A stretch of DNA of 26,532 nucleotides from Desulfuromonadaceae bacterium UBA2294 (GTDB lineage: Bacteria; Desulfobacterota; Desulfuromonadia; Desulfuromonadales; UBA2294). Positions 1 to 7,929 of this stretch are shown here, piece by piece. Every line of letters begins with the position of its first letter. Within the stretch, counting starts at the first letter, position 1. Both the position numbers and the translations under genes were made by a program. The stretch lies in assembly GCA_002345625.1 (NCBI GenBank), contig DDWE01000031.1, positions 1-26,532 on the forward strand, written 5' to 3'. The notes beneath the pieces were generated by a model, which saw only the letters and a program-made list of their open reading frames with translations, was not told where the DNA came from and did no database searches.

Positions 1-1
1 C

Positions 2-415
2 TACCTGAAACGGATGCGCGAGCACACGGGTAGCCGGGTGATCTACGCCCGCAACGCTGCCCGTCAGGTGGTCGCCTCCCTCGGTGAAAAGCGGGGTGTC
101 GGTGTCCTGATCGACCACCACATGACCCCGAAAAACGCGGTTCAGGTCCCCTTCTTCGGACGACTGGCCTGGACAACGCCGATCATCACCCAGATCGCCA
201 TGAAACGGCAGATTCCGGTGGTCGCCGCTTTCTCCTACCGCACACCGGATTTGCGTTATAAAGTAGAAATTGCGCCACCGATATTCCTTGAAGGAGAGAT
301 GACCGAAGAGAATATCCGTGCCAACACCGCCTTGTTATCAGCAAAAATCGAAGCGGCGATCCGCAAGGAACCGAGCCAGTGGTTCTGGGTCCATCGCCGT
401 TGGCGGGTCAGCTAA
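2..415 (+). CDS. Lysophospholipid/lipid A acyltransferase, LpxL/HtrB type (3' part)
   Basis: This is the C-terminal part of an acyltransferase of the LpxL/HtrB family; the frame is open from the first bases, so the start lies outside the window. Members transfer a fatty acyl chain from acyl-ACP to a lipid A precursor at the inner face of the inner membrane. The visible 137 residues include the segment DHHMTPKNAVQVPFFGR, typical of the region after the catalytic HxxxxD site (itself outside the window), and the terminal QWFWVHRRW signature seen at the end of LpxL-like enzymes. The stop codon is TAA at 413-415. No clear intrinsic terminator follows. The family call is firm; which acyl transfer it performs cannot be told from this fragment. 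Confidence 0.88.
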   Translation, partial: YLKRMREHTGSRVIYARNAARQVVASLGEKRGVGVLIDHHMTPKNAVQVPFFGRLAWTTPIITQIAMKRQIPVVAAFSYRTPDLRYKVEIAPPIFLEGEMTEENIRANTALLSAKIEAAIRKEPSQWFWVHRRWRVS

Positions 416-587
416 GGTCTAAAAATACACTGACACTTTGGGTACAGATCAAGTCTGATTCTTACGGGTCGGATTTGGCTCAAAAAGGTTGGCTTCAGGG
501 TTTCTCTGATCTGTGTTTATCCGATTTGATCCGTGTCCCATTCCAGCTTTTGATAGAGCCAGATGACATACAACACACAGTGGAAAC

Positions 588-1073
588 ATGATAACCGAAC
601 ACCCCCCCCTGCACATTGTCCTTATCGAACCGGAGATCCCGCCAAACACCGGTAATGTCGCCCGCCTCTGTGCCGCGACCGGCACCGTGCTGCATCTGGT
701 CGGCCCTTTGGGCTTCTCCATCGACGACAAGCACCTCAAGCGCGCCGGGCTCGATTACTGGCCACACGTCAACCTGCAACGCTGGGACGATTTCGCCACC
801 CTGCAAGCTGCCTACCCGAACGGACGATTCTGGTACACGACTAAAAAAGCGACGACCGCCTACACGGCGGCCGTTTATCATCCCGGTGATTTTCTTGTCT
901 TCGGCAAAGAGACCAAGGGCCTGCCCGACGGACTCCTGACCGACAGCGCCCGGACCATCCGCATCCCGATCAAAAACCCTGCCGTGCGCAGTCTCAACCT
1001 CTCCACCGCCGCCGGGATTATTCTGTATGAAGCCTTGCGTCAGACCGGAGCCCTGGTCGATCAATCCGGCTGA
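588..1073 (+). CDS. trmL: tRNA (cytidine(34)-2'-O)-methyltransferase, SPOUT family
   Basis: A 161-residue SPOUT-class RNA methyltransferase of the TrmL (YibK/CspR) group. These dimeric enzymes use S-adenosylmethionine to 2'-O-methylate the wobble nucleotide of certain leucine tRNAs. Visible motifs are the N-terminal IEPEIPPNTGNVARL (residues 13-27), FGKETKGLP (105-113) and the knot region IPIKNPAVRSLNLSTA (126-141), which together form the cofactor pocket. The length is normal for the minimal SPOUT-domain enzyme, which has no extra RNA-binding domain. The ATG at 588 fits the family N-terminus, though the Shine-Dalgarno sequence (GTGGAA) is weak. The last 13 bases overlap the end of the convergent gene ogt. 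Confidence 0.93.
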   Translation: MITEHPPLHIVLIEPEIPPNTGNVARLCAATGTVLHLVGPLGFSIDDKHLKRAGLDYWPHVNLQRWDDFATLQAAYPNGRFWYTTKKATTAYTAAVYHPGDFLVFGKETKGLPDGLLTDSARTIRIPIKNPAVRSLNLSTAAGIILYEALRQTGALVDQSG

Positions 1074-1561
1074 ATTCGCCCGACCACCTGTTTCTCAAAA
1101 GCCAGCAACCACATTTTGGTCGCCACCCCGCCCCCACCAGAGTAACCGACCATCGCACCATCACCACCGACAACACGATGGCAAGGGATGATCAGCGGCA
1201 GAGGGTTGATCGCCATGACCCGGCCAACAGCACGTGCCGCCCGTGGTTTTCCGACGAAAGCGGCAAGTTCGCCATAGCTGATTGTCGTCGCCATCGGTAT
1301 CGTCTGCAGGCTGGTCAACACCTGTTGAGTAAACGGTGTCAAACCGGATAGATCAAGCGGAAGGTCGAAGCAGGTTCGCTCGCCAGCGAAATAAGCCTGT
1401 AACTGGATCGCCGCAGCGCGTAAAATCGGACCGGTGTCTGTCGATTCAGGACCAGTACATGAAGAATCGGGGCCAATCTGTAACCGGCAGAGGCCACGAC
1501 AGCCGGCCGTCAGCAACAGTCGGCCGAGGGGAGAGTCCATTTCACAGGTTGACAGATCCAT
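1061..1561 (-). CDS. ogt: Methylated-DNA--protein-cysteine S-methyltransferase
   Basis: A 166-residue suicide DNA-repair protein that moves the alkyl group from O6-alkylguanine (or O4-alkylthymine) onto its own cysteine. The active-site motif PCHRVV is present with the acceptor at Cys127. It is preceded by the helix-turn-helix DNA-binding segment TISYGELAAFVGKPRAARAV (about 93-112), whose arginine finger flips the base. The N-terminal domain (1-80) is of normal length, and there is no AdaA regulatory domain, so this is the stand-alone Ogt/MGMT form. Its ATG directly follows the murJ stop codon (TGAATG junction), which suggests translational coupling to murJ. It converges on trmL with a 13-bp overlap of the coding ends. 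Confidence 0.93.
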   Translation of the reverse strand: MDLSTCEMDSPLGRLLLTAGCRGLCRLQIGPDSSCTGPESTDTGPILRAAAIQLQAYFAGERTCFDLPLDLSGLTPFTQQVLTSLQTIPMATTISYGELAAFVGKPRAARAVGRVMAINPLPLIIPCHRVVGGDGAMVGYSGGGGVATKMWLLAFEKQVVGRIQPD

Positions 1562-3148
1562 TCACCGCTCTCCTTGCTGTTCCTGCGCCGGCTGTTTGCG
1601 CCGCAACAGGGCACGCGCCTCCTCCAGCAATGGCACATGGCAAAGATGGCAGACGACGGAATAGGTCACCACTCCGGAGAACACCGCTGCCAGCAGTACA
1701 GCACCATTTCGCAACCGCTGGTGTGTGTTGGCCCAATCGCCACCCTGCAAAACCAGCCAGACCACCACACTCATCAGCATCAGGGCTGGCAGGATCCGCA
1801 ACGCATAACGGGTCAGCCCGACCAGACCAAGGTTGCCAAGCCGGCGACGTAACAGGATTAACAGCAGCAAGGCATTGAACAGCGAAGACAAGGTCAAGGC
1901 CAGGGCAAGGCCCAGATGGGCCAATGGGCCCATAAACAAAAGGCCGAGCACAATATTGACCAACAAGGTCCAGAACGAGACCCAGACCGGCGTTCGTGTG
2001 TCCTGCAGGGCGTAGAACGCCGGCACTATAATCCGACTGGCGCCGACGCAGAGCAGTCCTGGTGCGTACGCCGCCAACGCCAACGCTGACTGATGGACCG
2101 CCAGCTGGGTGAATTCCCCACCGAGAAAGAACAGGCTATAAACCGGCTCGGCACACAGGACCAGACCGATCGTTGCCGGCAGAATCAGCAGCAACAACAG
2201 TTCAAATGCAAAATGCAAAGATGCGCGAAAGCCGGCTTCATCGTTTTGATTGAGTTGGCGGCTCATGGACGGCAGGACCGCCTGCGCCAGAGAGGCAATG
2301 ACGATCCCTTGCGGAAACTCAAACAGACGTTGGCCGTAGTACAGCCAGGAGACGCTCCCCTGCGGCAGAAATGAAGCCAGCAGCCGGGAGACGACAACAT
2401 TAATCTGGTAAATGGCGACTCCGGCAACACCGGGTAGCATCAGTCGGACTATGCGCCGAACTGCGGCATCGGCAAAAGAGAAATTGAGCCGGGGGCGATA
2501 CCCCAGGCGCCAGAGCTGCGGCAACTGCAGCGCAAGTTGCAGCACCCCACCCAGCAGAACACCAAGGGCCAGGGCTGTCACCGGTGTGGTGAACATCGGT
2601 GCCAGCAACAGGGCACTGGCAATCATCGACAGATTAAGGAGTACGGGGGAGAATGCCGGCAGGAAATAGTGTCCACGGACATTGAGGATTCCGGTACAAA
2701 GAGCCAACAGGCTGACGAACAGGATATAGGGAAACATCAAACGGTTGAGACTATCCGTCAGAGCCAATTTACCGGGAACCGACTCAAATCCGTAACCGAT
2801 CGCCTGCACCAGCAGGGGTGATCCGGCAATCCCGACGACGGTGACCAGCAGCATCACCAACAGCAACAGGGTCCAGCAGATACTGGCAACGCGTTTCGAC
2901 TCCTCCTCCCCCTGTAACTGATAGACAGCGGTATAGGTCGGGACAAAGGCGGCGGTCAATGACCCTTCGGCGAAGAAACGGCGCAGCAGATTAGGCAGGG
3001 TAAAAGCCATAAAAAAAGCATCAGTGACCATCCCCGCTCCGAAGACGCGAGCGACGACAATGTCACGGAGCAGGCCGGCGACCCGGCTGAGCATGGTCGC
3101 CGCCCCGAGACTGCCGACAGCGCGGCTGATCTGCTGTTTTTCCAGCAT
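1562..3148 (-). CDS. murJ: Lipid II flippase MurJ (MviN), MOP superfamily
   Basis: A 528-residue polytopic membrane protein of the MviN/MurJ family, which flips the peptidoglycan precursor lipid II across the inner membrane. The N-terminal region RVAGLLRDIVVARVFGAGMVTDAFFMAFTLPNLLRRFFAEGSLTAAFVP (about residues 22-70), with its conserved arginines and charged central-cavity residues, is characteristic. Roughly 14 hydrophobic segments follow, with basic loops between them. The length matches the family. The ATG at 3148 has a good Shine-Dalgarno sequence (GGAGCG, four bases upstream). The gene is cotranscribed with ogt, which begins immediately after its stop codon. A 113-bp AT-rich region separates it from the divergent rpsT promoter. 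Confidence 0.96.
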   Translation of the reverse strand: MLEKQQISRAVGSLGAATMLSRVAGLLRDIVVARVFGAGMVTDAFFMAFTLPNLLRRFFAEGSLTAAFVPTYTAVYQLQGEEESKRVASICWTLLLLVMLLVTVVGIAGSPLLVQAIGYGFESVPGKLALTDSLNRLMFPYILFVSLLALCTGILNVRGHYFLPAFSPVLLNLSMIASALLLAPMFTTPVTALALGVLLGGVLQLALQLPQLWRLGYRPRLNFSFADAAVRRIVRLMLPGVAGVAIYQINVVVSRLLASFLPQGSVSWLYYGQRLFEFPQGIVIASLAQAVLPSMSRQLNQNDEAGFRASLHFAFELLLLLILPATIGLVLCAEPVYSLFFLGGEFTQLAVHQSALALAAYAPGLLCVGASRIIVPAFYALQDTRTPVWVSFWTLLVNIVLGLLFMGPLAHLGLALALTLSSLFNALLLLILLRRRLGNLGLVGLTRYALRILPALMLMSVVVWLVLQGGDWANTHQRLRNGAVLLAAVFSGVVTYSVVCHLCHVPLLEEARALLRRKQPAQEQQGER

Positions 3149-3261
3149 TTACGCTCCAGAGCCGATACAATTAAGGATTAATTAAGATTAATTCGGCTTG
3201 GCATTAATGAATAACTCCACAATTACGTATACTTGCGAATTAACATTAGTTTATTTTTAAC

Positions 3262-3290
3262 TTGACTCACGCCACCTATGGTGCTATTTA
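3262..3290 (+). promoter_or_regulatory. Sigma-70-type promoter of rpsT
   Basis: A -35 box TTGACT (3262-3267), a 17-base spacer and a -10 box TATTTA (3285-3290) lie 46 bases before the rpsT start. The sequence just upstream (about 3225-3261) is strongly AT-rich, with runs such as TTTATTTTTAA, and could act as an UP element, as expected of a ribosomal-protein promoter. The predicted transcript has a leader of about 39 bases. Confidence 0.75.
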
Positions 3291-3322
3291 TTACGCGCTG
3301 AATCTAACTGCACCCACGAACC

Positions 3323-3338
3323 AGGAGGAAGAACGTTG
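3323..3338 (+). promoter_or_regulatory. Strong Shine-Dalgarno sequence with TTG start of rpsT
   Basis: AGGAGGAA at 3323-3330 is followed after five bases by TTG at 3336-3338. The reading frame from this TTG gives the canonical S20 N-terminus M-ANHKSALKR, and no ATG or GTG in frame would, so TTG is the start. In Escherichia coli the rpsT start is also UUG and takes part in autoregulation by S20; a similar control here is inference. Confidence 0.85.
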
Positions 3339-3602
3339 GCTAATCACAAATCTGCACTGAAGCGCAACAAACAGAACGCGGTGCGTCAAGCCCGCAACAC
3401 CCATATCCGTTCGACCATGCGTACCTACGTCAAGCAGGTTCGTGAAGCGGTTGCCGGCGGCGATGCTGAAGTTGCCAAAACGACTTTACTGCGCGCCATC
3501 TCCTACATCGACAAGGCGGCAACCAAAGGTGTGATCCATAAAGCGACTGCAAGTCGCAAAATCTCGCGCCTGAACAAACTGCTCAACACCCTCGACGCCT
3601 GA
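3336..3602 (+). CDS. rpsT: 30S ribosomal protein S20
   Basis: An 88-residue, very basic protein that binds 16S rRNA in the body of the small ribosomal subunit and acts early in assembly. The N-terminus ANHKSALKRNKQNAVR and the C-terminal helix KGVIHKATASRKISRLNKLL are characteristic of S20. Length is normal. It starts with TTG behind a strong Shine-Dalgarno sequence. It is a single-gene transcription unit with its own promoter and terminator, divergent from murJ and convergent with holA. Confidence 0.98.
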   Translation: MANHKSALKRNKQNAVRQARNTHIRSTMRTYVKQVREAVAGGDAEVAKTTLLRAISYIDKAATKGVIHKATASRKISRLNKLLNTLDA

Positions 3603-3628
3603 TAAAATTCGCGCCGAAAGCGTTTCAG

Positions 3629-3652
3629 AAAGGGGCCATTGGGCCCCTTTTT
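3629..3652 (+). terminator. Intrinsic terminator after rpsT
   Basis: The nine-base stem AAAGGGGCC (3629-3637) pairs perfectly with GGCCCCTTT (3642-3650) around a four-base loop, and the arm runs into a tract of five T's. It lies 27 bases after the rpsT stop codon. In the other direction the tail (CCTTTCTG) is poor, so it mainly serves rpsT. Confidence 0.9.
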
Positions 3653-3736
3653 GCATTTCGGATCAACCGTAATAGATTAGTGCAATAACCTTTTTTGAAA
3701 CAATAACTTATTGAGCGATCACTATGCCCCTGCACT

Positions 3737-4732
3737 CTACTCAGGCAGACGCGCAATATCCAGCAGTAACTGCTCAAGCAGTGCCGCCGGACTCCCTCCA
3801 CTCGACTTCAACGCCAGATCGGTCGCCAACAACCGTTCGAAAGTACTTTTAAACTGCCGGCGGCCGAACAGGCGCGCTTGAGACATCAGTCCATCAACAA
3901 AATACGGATTGATACCGATACGACGCGCCAAGTCGGTCCGTGCCACCCCCTCGTCAAGCAGTTCGCGGGTCATCCAGAGTTGCCGAAAATGACGGGTGAG
4001 CATCGACAGGATGACCAGAGGCACGATTCCCTCAGCCAGTAACCGGCCCAGCAACCGCAACGCTTCCCCAACCTGACGCTGACCGATGGCGTTGGTCATA
4101 TCGAAGATGCTGTCAGTGCGGGTATCGGAAACAATCTGCCGCACGTCTTCAACGTCAATCAAGCCGCCGTCACCAACATACTGCATCAGCTTATCCAACT
4201 CACCCACCACCTCCTGCAAGGTGGCACCACAGCGACGGGAAAAAAGGGCCAGGGCATCTTCGGTCAACTGAAAGTTGCGACCGGCGACATAGTCACGCAC
4301 AAAGGCCGGAAGTTGATTGTCATAGAGGCGCTTGTATTCGACCAGTGCACCATGTTTGGCGAATTGTTGAAAAAATTTTTTCCGTTTATCGATCTTCTCC
4401 CCGACCAACAGCAGAATACTCTCCGGCACCGGATCTTCAATATAGGCCTGCAGCGTTTCGAGGTCAGAAGCCGACAGCTTGTCCGCATTGCGTAAAACAA
4501 CCAGTCGTCGATCAGCGAAGACCGGAAAGGTGCGCAGGCTATCGATCAGGGTCTCGATGGGGATATCGCGTCCGTGCGCGACCTGCAGGTTGAAATCCTG
4601 AGCATCAGGGGGGATGGTGGCGGTGATCTGACCGACGGCCTGATCAACAAAAAACTGTTCGGGTCCATAAAGGTAGACCAGAGGTGGCACTTTGTTGCCG
4701 CGGATTGTTTTACCCAATTCAGCCGGGGTCAT
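3737..4732 (-). CDS. holA: DNA polymerase III delta subunit
   Basis: A 331-residue clamp-loader subunit that opens the beta sliding clamp during replication. The N-terminal PLVYLYGPEQFFVDQAVGQI (about 17-36) is typical of HolA. Later helical segments such as RRCGATLQEVVGELDKLMQYVGD and the domain with FDMTNAIGQR-QVGEALRLLGRLL follow the family pattern. Like other delta subunits it lacks a functional nucleotide-binding P-loop. I chose ATG 4732 because AGGAG sits five bases before it; an in-frame GTG at 4738 would leave the Shine-Dalgarno sequence almost touching the start. That AGGAG overlaps the lptE stop codon, so the two are translationally linked. This is the last gene of infA-leuS-lptE-holA. 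Confidence 0.93.
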   Translation of the reverse strand: MTPAELGKTIRGNKVPPLVYLYGPEQFFVDQAVGQITATIPPDAQDFNLQVAHGRDIPIETLIDSLRTFPVFADRRLVVLRNADKLSASDLETLQAYIEDPVPESILLLVGEKIDKRKKFFQQFAKHGALVEYKRLYDNQLPAFVRDYVAGRNFQLTEDALALFSRRCGATLQEVVGELDKLMQYVGDGGLIDVEDVRQIVSDTRTDSIFDMTNAIGQRQVGEALRLLGRLLAEGIVPLVILSMLTRHFRQLWMTRELLDEGVARTDLARRIGINPYFVDGLMSQARLFGRRQFKSTFERLLATDLALKSSGGSPAALLEQLLLDIARLPE

Positions 4733-4740
4733 GGTCACTC

Positions 4741-5250
4741 CTAAAAATCGGACGCGATCTGGTAGGAGAGATCTTCTGCAAGGCGTTCGGCGACCTGCTG
4801 TTGTGCCTGGCGCTCAAAATCGGCCTGAAGCATGAGGTCAGCATTCGCCAGAAATTCAGCAGAGCGCAACAATTCGCCACGCCACAAAATCCGCCCGTCG
4901 CGCGAACGCTGCAGTTGTGCTTCTATCTTCATATTCAACCGGTACTGTTGTGGCTGGTCAAGTGCGTCGTATGCTGAGGCCTTGATGTAATAGCTGTTTA
5001 TTTTACCCGAGAGGACGGCATCATACTCAGCGCTGGATGACTGCAAGCGTAATTCGGGAATGCGCAGGAGACGCCTGACCACATTCTCGGTGACAACATT
5101 CTCCAGATAAGGTTCAGTGGTCCGGTTTTCAAACAAGGCAACGTGGAGCGTCTTTATGTCATGGGGCAAATGTTCAGGATCGCTTAACAGACCGTAACCA
5201 CAGCCGGTCAGCAGCAATATCAAGCAGATCGTAACGAAGCGACACCTCAT
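4741..5250 (-). CDS. lptE: LPS-assembly lipoprotein LptE
   Basis: A 169-residue outer-membrane lipoprotein that plugs the LptD barrel and helps place lipopolysaccharide at the cell surface. A short signal peptide ends in the lipobox LLTGC, giving a lipidated Cys17. After it come GYGL and the stretch IKTLHVALFENRTTEPYLENVVTENVVRRL (about residues 33-62), the usual LptE/RlpB pattern of a beta strand followed by a helix. Its ATG overlaps the leuS stop by four bases (ATGA), indicating translational coupling. The order leuS-lptE-holA is common in Gram-negative bacteria and supports the assignment, since LptE sequences diverge quickly. Confidence 0.88.
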   Translation of the reverse strand: MRCRFVTICLILLLTGCGYGLLSDPEHLPHDIKTLHVALFENRTTEPYLENVVTENVVRRLLRIPELRLQSSSAEYDAVLSGKINSYYIKASAYDALDQPQQYRLNMKIEAQLQRSRDGRILWRGELLRSAEFLANADLMLQADFERQAQQQVAERLAEDLSYQIASDF

Positions 5251-7802
5251 GCGACGACCACGTTGACCAGGCGGCCTGGGATAACAATCACTTTACGCAC
5301 CGTCTGATCGGCAAGAAATCGGGCGACATTTGGATCAGCGAGTGCCGCAGCACGCACCCCTTCATCATCAAGCCCGGCCGGAACGGTCACCTTACCACGC
5401 ACCTTGCCATTAACCTGAACGATAATCAGCACATCATCCTGCACCAGCGCTGCGTCTTCCCAAACCGGCCAGCTGCCGGTGGCCAGACGCTCAGCATAGC
5501 CGATCTGGCTCCAGAGTTCTTCGGCGATATGCGGCACGAAGGGGGTCAACAACCGGACCACCGCCTCAATCGCCTCGCGAAACACGGAGGCATGCTCAGC
5601 GCGTTGATCAAAGGTATAAATCGCATTGACCAGCTCCATAATTGCCGAGATGGCGGTATTGAAATGAAACCGGCCATCGATATCTTCCGTGACCTTCTTG
5701 ATCGTGCGATGCGTCATCCGGCGCAGATCACGACCAGGCCCGTTAGCGCTGGTGGCAACCGGAACCGAACGAATCAGGTCAAGATTGTCATAAACCATAC
5801 GCCAGACCCGGTTCAGGAAACGATAACAGCCTTCGACGCCCTGCTCGTTCCACTCAAGATCCTTCTCAGGCGGCGCCGCAAAGAGTGAAAAGAGCCGTGC
5901 GGTGTCGGCGCCAAAACGTTTAATCAGATGATCAGGGTCGACAACATTCTTCTTCGACTTGCTCATCTTCTCGTTGCGCCCGGAGACAGCCGGTTTGCCA
6001 CATTTGCTGCAGGTCTCGCCATTCACCTCTTCCGGATAAAGCCAGCCATGTTCAGCGCACGACTTGGTCTCCATGCAGACCATCCCCTGAGTCAACAGGT
6101 TGGTAAAAGGCTCATCCACATTCATATAACCGAGATCGCGCAGGACCTTGGTAAAGAAGCGGGCATAAAGTAGATGCATCACGGCATGTTCGACACCGCC
6201 GATATACTGATCCACCGGCAGCCACTGCTCGACCCGTTGACGATCAAGGGGACCATCAGTGAAGTCGGGGCACGCATAGCGGGCGAAATACCAGGAGCTC
6301 TCGACGAAGGTATCGAAGGTGTCTGTCTCCCGGCGCGCAGCAGCACCGCACTTTGGACACGCGGTGTGAACAAAAGAGTCAACCTGCGCTAAAGGGCTCC
6401 CCCCTTCACCGGTAAAAACAATGTCAGTGGGCAATAAAACCGGCAAGTCTTTCTCAGGCACCGGCACGACACCACAGGCATCGCAATAGATGACCGGAAT
6501 CGGGGTGCCCCAGTAACGCTGCCGGGAGACACCCCAGTCCCGTAGACGGTAGTTGATACTGCGCGTCCCGATGCCATCCTGGTCAAGAACGTCGGCAATG
6601 GCTTCTTTCGCCGCCTCATTATCGAGCCCATCAAAACGTCCAGAGTTGACCATCTTCCCGGGGCCGGTCCAGGCCTCAGGCATGGTCTCGGGTTGCAACT
6701 CGTCACCCTCCGGCTGAATCACCACCACCATGGGCAGGTCATATTTGCGCGCAAATTCAAAATCACGCTGATCGTGGGTCGGGACCGCCATAACCGCGCC
6801 CGTTCCATAGCCCATCAGAACGAAATTTGCCGCAAAAATGGGCATACGGCGACCGCTGACCGGATTGACACAATAGCTGCCGGTGAAGACACCTTCTTTT
6901 TCGACCTCTTCACCAGGGTGCTTATCACGTTCCTGTATTTTAAGTTTGTGTAAAAAGGCGTCCATGGCCGGACGCTGTGCATCAGTGACCAGACCGGCCA
7001 GCAAAGGATGTTCCGCGGCCAGGCTCATAAAGGTGGCGCCGAATAGAGTATCCTGGCGAGTGGTGAAGACCCGGATATGGCCATGACCCGACTCTAGCGG
7101 AAAATCGACTTCGCAACCGGTGCTGCGCCCGATCCAGTTACGCTGCATGGTCAGCACCGATTCCGGCCAACCGGTCAAGGCATAAGTACCGTCAAGAAGC
7201 TCCTGTGCATAATCAGTAATCCGGAACGACCACTGGTCAAGTTCCTTTTGGGTGACCTCACTGCTGCAACGCCAGCACTCTCCATCCTCAACCTGTTCGT
7301 TGGCTAATACGGTCTGACACGAAGGGCACCAATTGACTGCTGAGCTCTTCTTGTAGGCAAGTCCCCGTTCCAGCATCTGCAGAAAAATCAGCTGCTCCCA
7401 GCGATAATATTCGGGTGTGCAGGTAGCAAATTCACGATCCCAGTCGTAGGAGAAGCCCATGCGCTTAAGCTGCACGCGCATGTTGTCAATATTTTCAAAC
7501 GTCCACTTGGCCGGATGGGTCCCGTGTTGGATGGCGGCATTCTCCGCCGGCATACCGAAGGCGTCCCAACCCATGGGATGCAGAACATTGAAGCCTTGCA
7601 TTGCCTTGAAGCGCGCAACGACATCGCCGATGGAGTAGTTCCGCACATGCCCCATGTGGATACGTCCGGAAGGGTACGGAAACATCTCCAGCAGATAGTA
7701 TTTCGGCCGACCCGTAGCGTCATCGGCCCTGAATGCCTTTTCATCTTCCCAGACTTTTTGCCACATCTTTTCAATAGGCGCGGCATCGTAACGCTCTTGC
7801 AT
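5247..7802 (-). CDS. leuS: Leucyl-tRNA synthetase
   Basis: An 851-residue class Ia aminoacyl-tRNA synthetase that charges tRNA-Leu. The HIGH signature appears as HMGH (49-52) within YPSGRIHMGHVRNYSIGD, and KMSKS is at 612-616. A zinc-ribbon pair (Cys159/Cys162 and Cys176/Cys179) and a second set near 582-601 are present. The CP1 editing domain (about 220-420) contains TTRQDTLFGAT and VPTHDQRD, the residues that remove mischarged amino acids. Length is normal. I placed the start at ATG 7802 because MQERYDAAPIEKMW matches the family N-terminus; an in-frame GTG at 7811 would add three residues. It ends in a 4-bp overlap with lptE. Confidence 0.98.
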   Translation of the reverse strand: MQERYDAAPIEKMWQKVWEDEKAFRADDATGRPKYYLLEMFPYPSGRIHMGHVRNYSIGDVVARFKAMQGFNVLHPMGWDAFGMPAENAAIQHGTHPAKWTFENIDNMRVQLKRMGFSYDWDREFATCTPEYYRWEQLIFLQMLERGLAYKKSSAVNWCPSCQTVLANEQVEDGECWRCSSEVTQKELDQWSFRITDYAQELLDGTYALTGWPESVLTMQRNWIGRSTGCEVDFPLESGHGHIRVFTTRQDTLFGATFMSLAAEHPLLAGLVTDAQRPAMDAFLHKLKIQERDKHPGEEVEKEGVFTGSYCVNPVSGRRMPIFAANFVLMGYGTGAVMAVPTHDQRDFEFARKYDLPMVVVIQPEGDELQPETMPEAWTGPGKMVNSGRFDGLDNEAAKEAIADVLDQDGIGTRSINYRLRDWGVSRQRYWGTPIPVIYCDACGVVPVPEKDLPVLLPTDIVFTGEGGSPLAQVDSFVHTACPKCGAAARRETDTFDTFVESSWYFARYACPDFTDGPLDRQRVEQWLPVDQYIGGVEHAVMHLLYARFFTKVLRDLGYMNVDEPFTNLLTQGMVCMETKSCAEHGWLYPEEVNGETCSKCGKPAVSGRNEKMSKSKKNVVDPDHLIKRFGADTARLFSLFAAPPEKDLEWNEQGVEGCYRFLNRVWRMVYDNLDLIRSVPVATSANGPGRDLRRMTHRTIKKVTEDIDGRFHFNTAISAIMELVNAIYTFDQRAEHASVFREAIEAVVRLLTPFVPHIAEELWSQIGYAERLATGSWPVWEDAALVQDDVLIIVQVNGKVRGKVTVPAGLDDEGVRAAALADPNVARFLADQTVRKVIVIPGRLVNVVVA

Positions 7803-7826
7803 GCAATCCACCCAATTTTGTTATAA

Positions 7827-7858
7827 ACACCGATACCGGCAGTTGCCGGTATCGGTGT
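7827..7858 (-). terminator. Perfect 15-bp inverted repeat in the leuS leader
   Basis: ACACCGATACCGGCA (7827-7841) and its exact reverse complement (7844-7858) are separated by two bases. On the minus strand the hairpin ends 24 bases before the leuS ATG and is followed by TTTATAACAAAA, a poor U-tract. It could be a terminator or attenuator between infA and leuS, or a stem that stabilises or processes the mRNA. The pairing is certain; the function is not. Confidence 0.5.
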
Positions 7859-7908
7859 CGAATCGTTGTCGGACAGGTACGGCACCGGAAAGGGAGTGCC
7901 TACCCATA

Positions 7909-7929
7909 AACCGGGGCATTGTCCCGGTT
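7909..7929 (-). terminator. Possible weak terminator at the infA stop codon
   Basis: Reading the minus strand, AACCGGGAC and GCCCCGGTT pair around the loop AAT with a single A-C mismatch. The hairpin overlaps the infA TAA stop. The tail is only TATGGG, so termination, if any, would be partial. Confidence 0.35.

Noticed and set aside
495..1064. A 189-codon open frame on the minus strand opposite trmL
   Set aside because: It is antisense to a clearly recognised TrmL, has no family features, and arises from the GC-rich codon pattern of the real gene.
3660..3736. Terminator for holA formed by CAATAA/TTATTG
   Set aside because: The six-base palindrome has only a one-base loop and no T-tract; stem too weak.
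7388..7885. A 165-codon minus-strand frame covering the leuS leader and 5' end
   Set aside because: Most of it is a shifted frame of leuS with basic, low-complexity composition; no Shine-Dalgarno sequence and no known domain.
7803..7927. T-box or leucine attenuator leader for leuS
   Set aside because: No T-box sequence, no leucine-rich leader peptide and no terminator/antiterminator pair; only a single hairpin.
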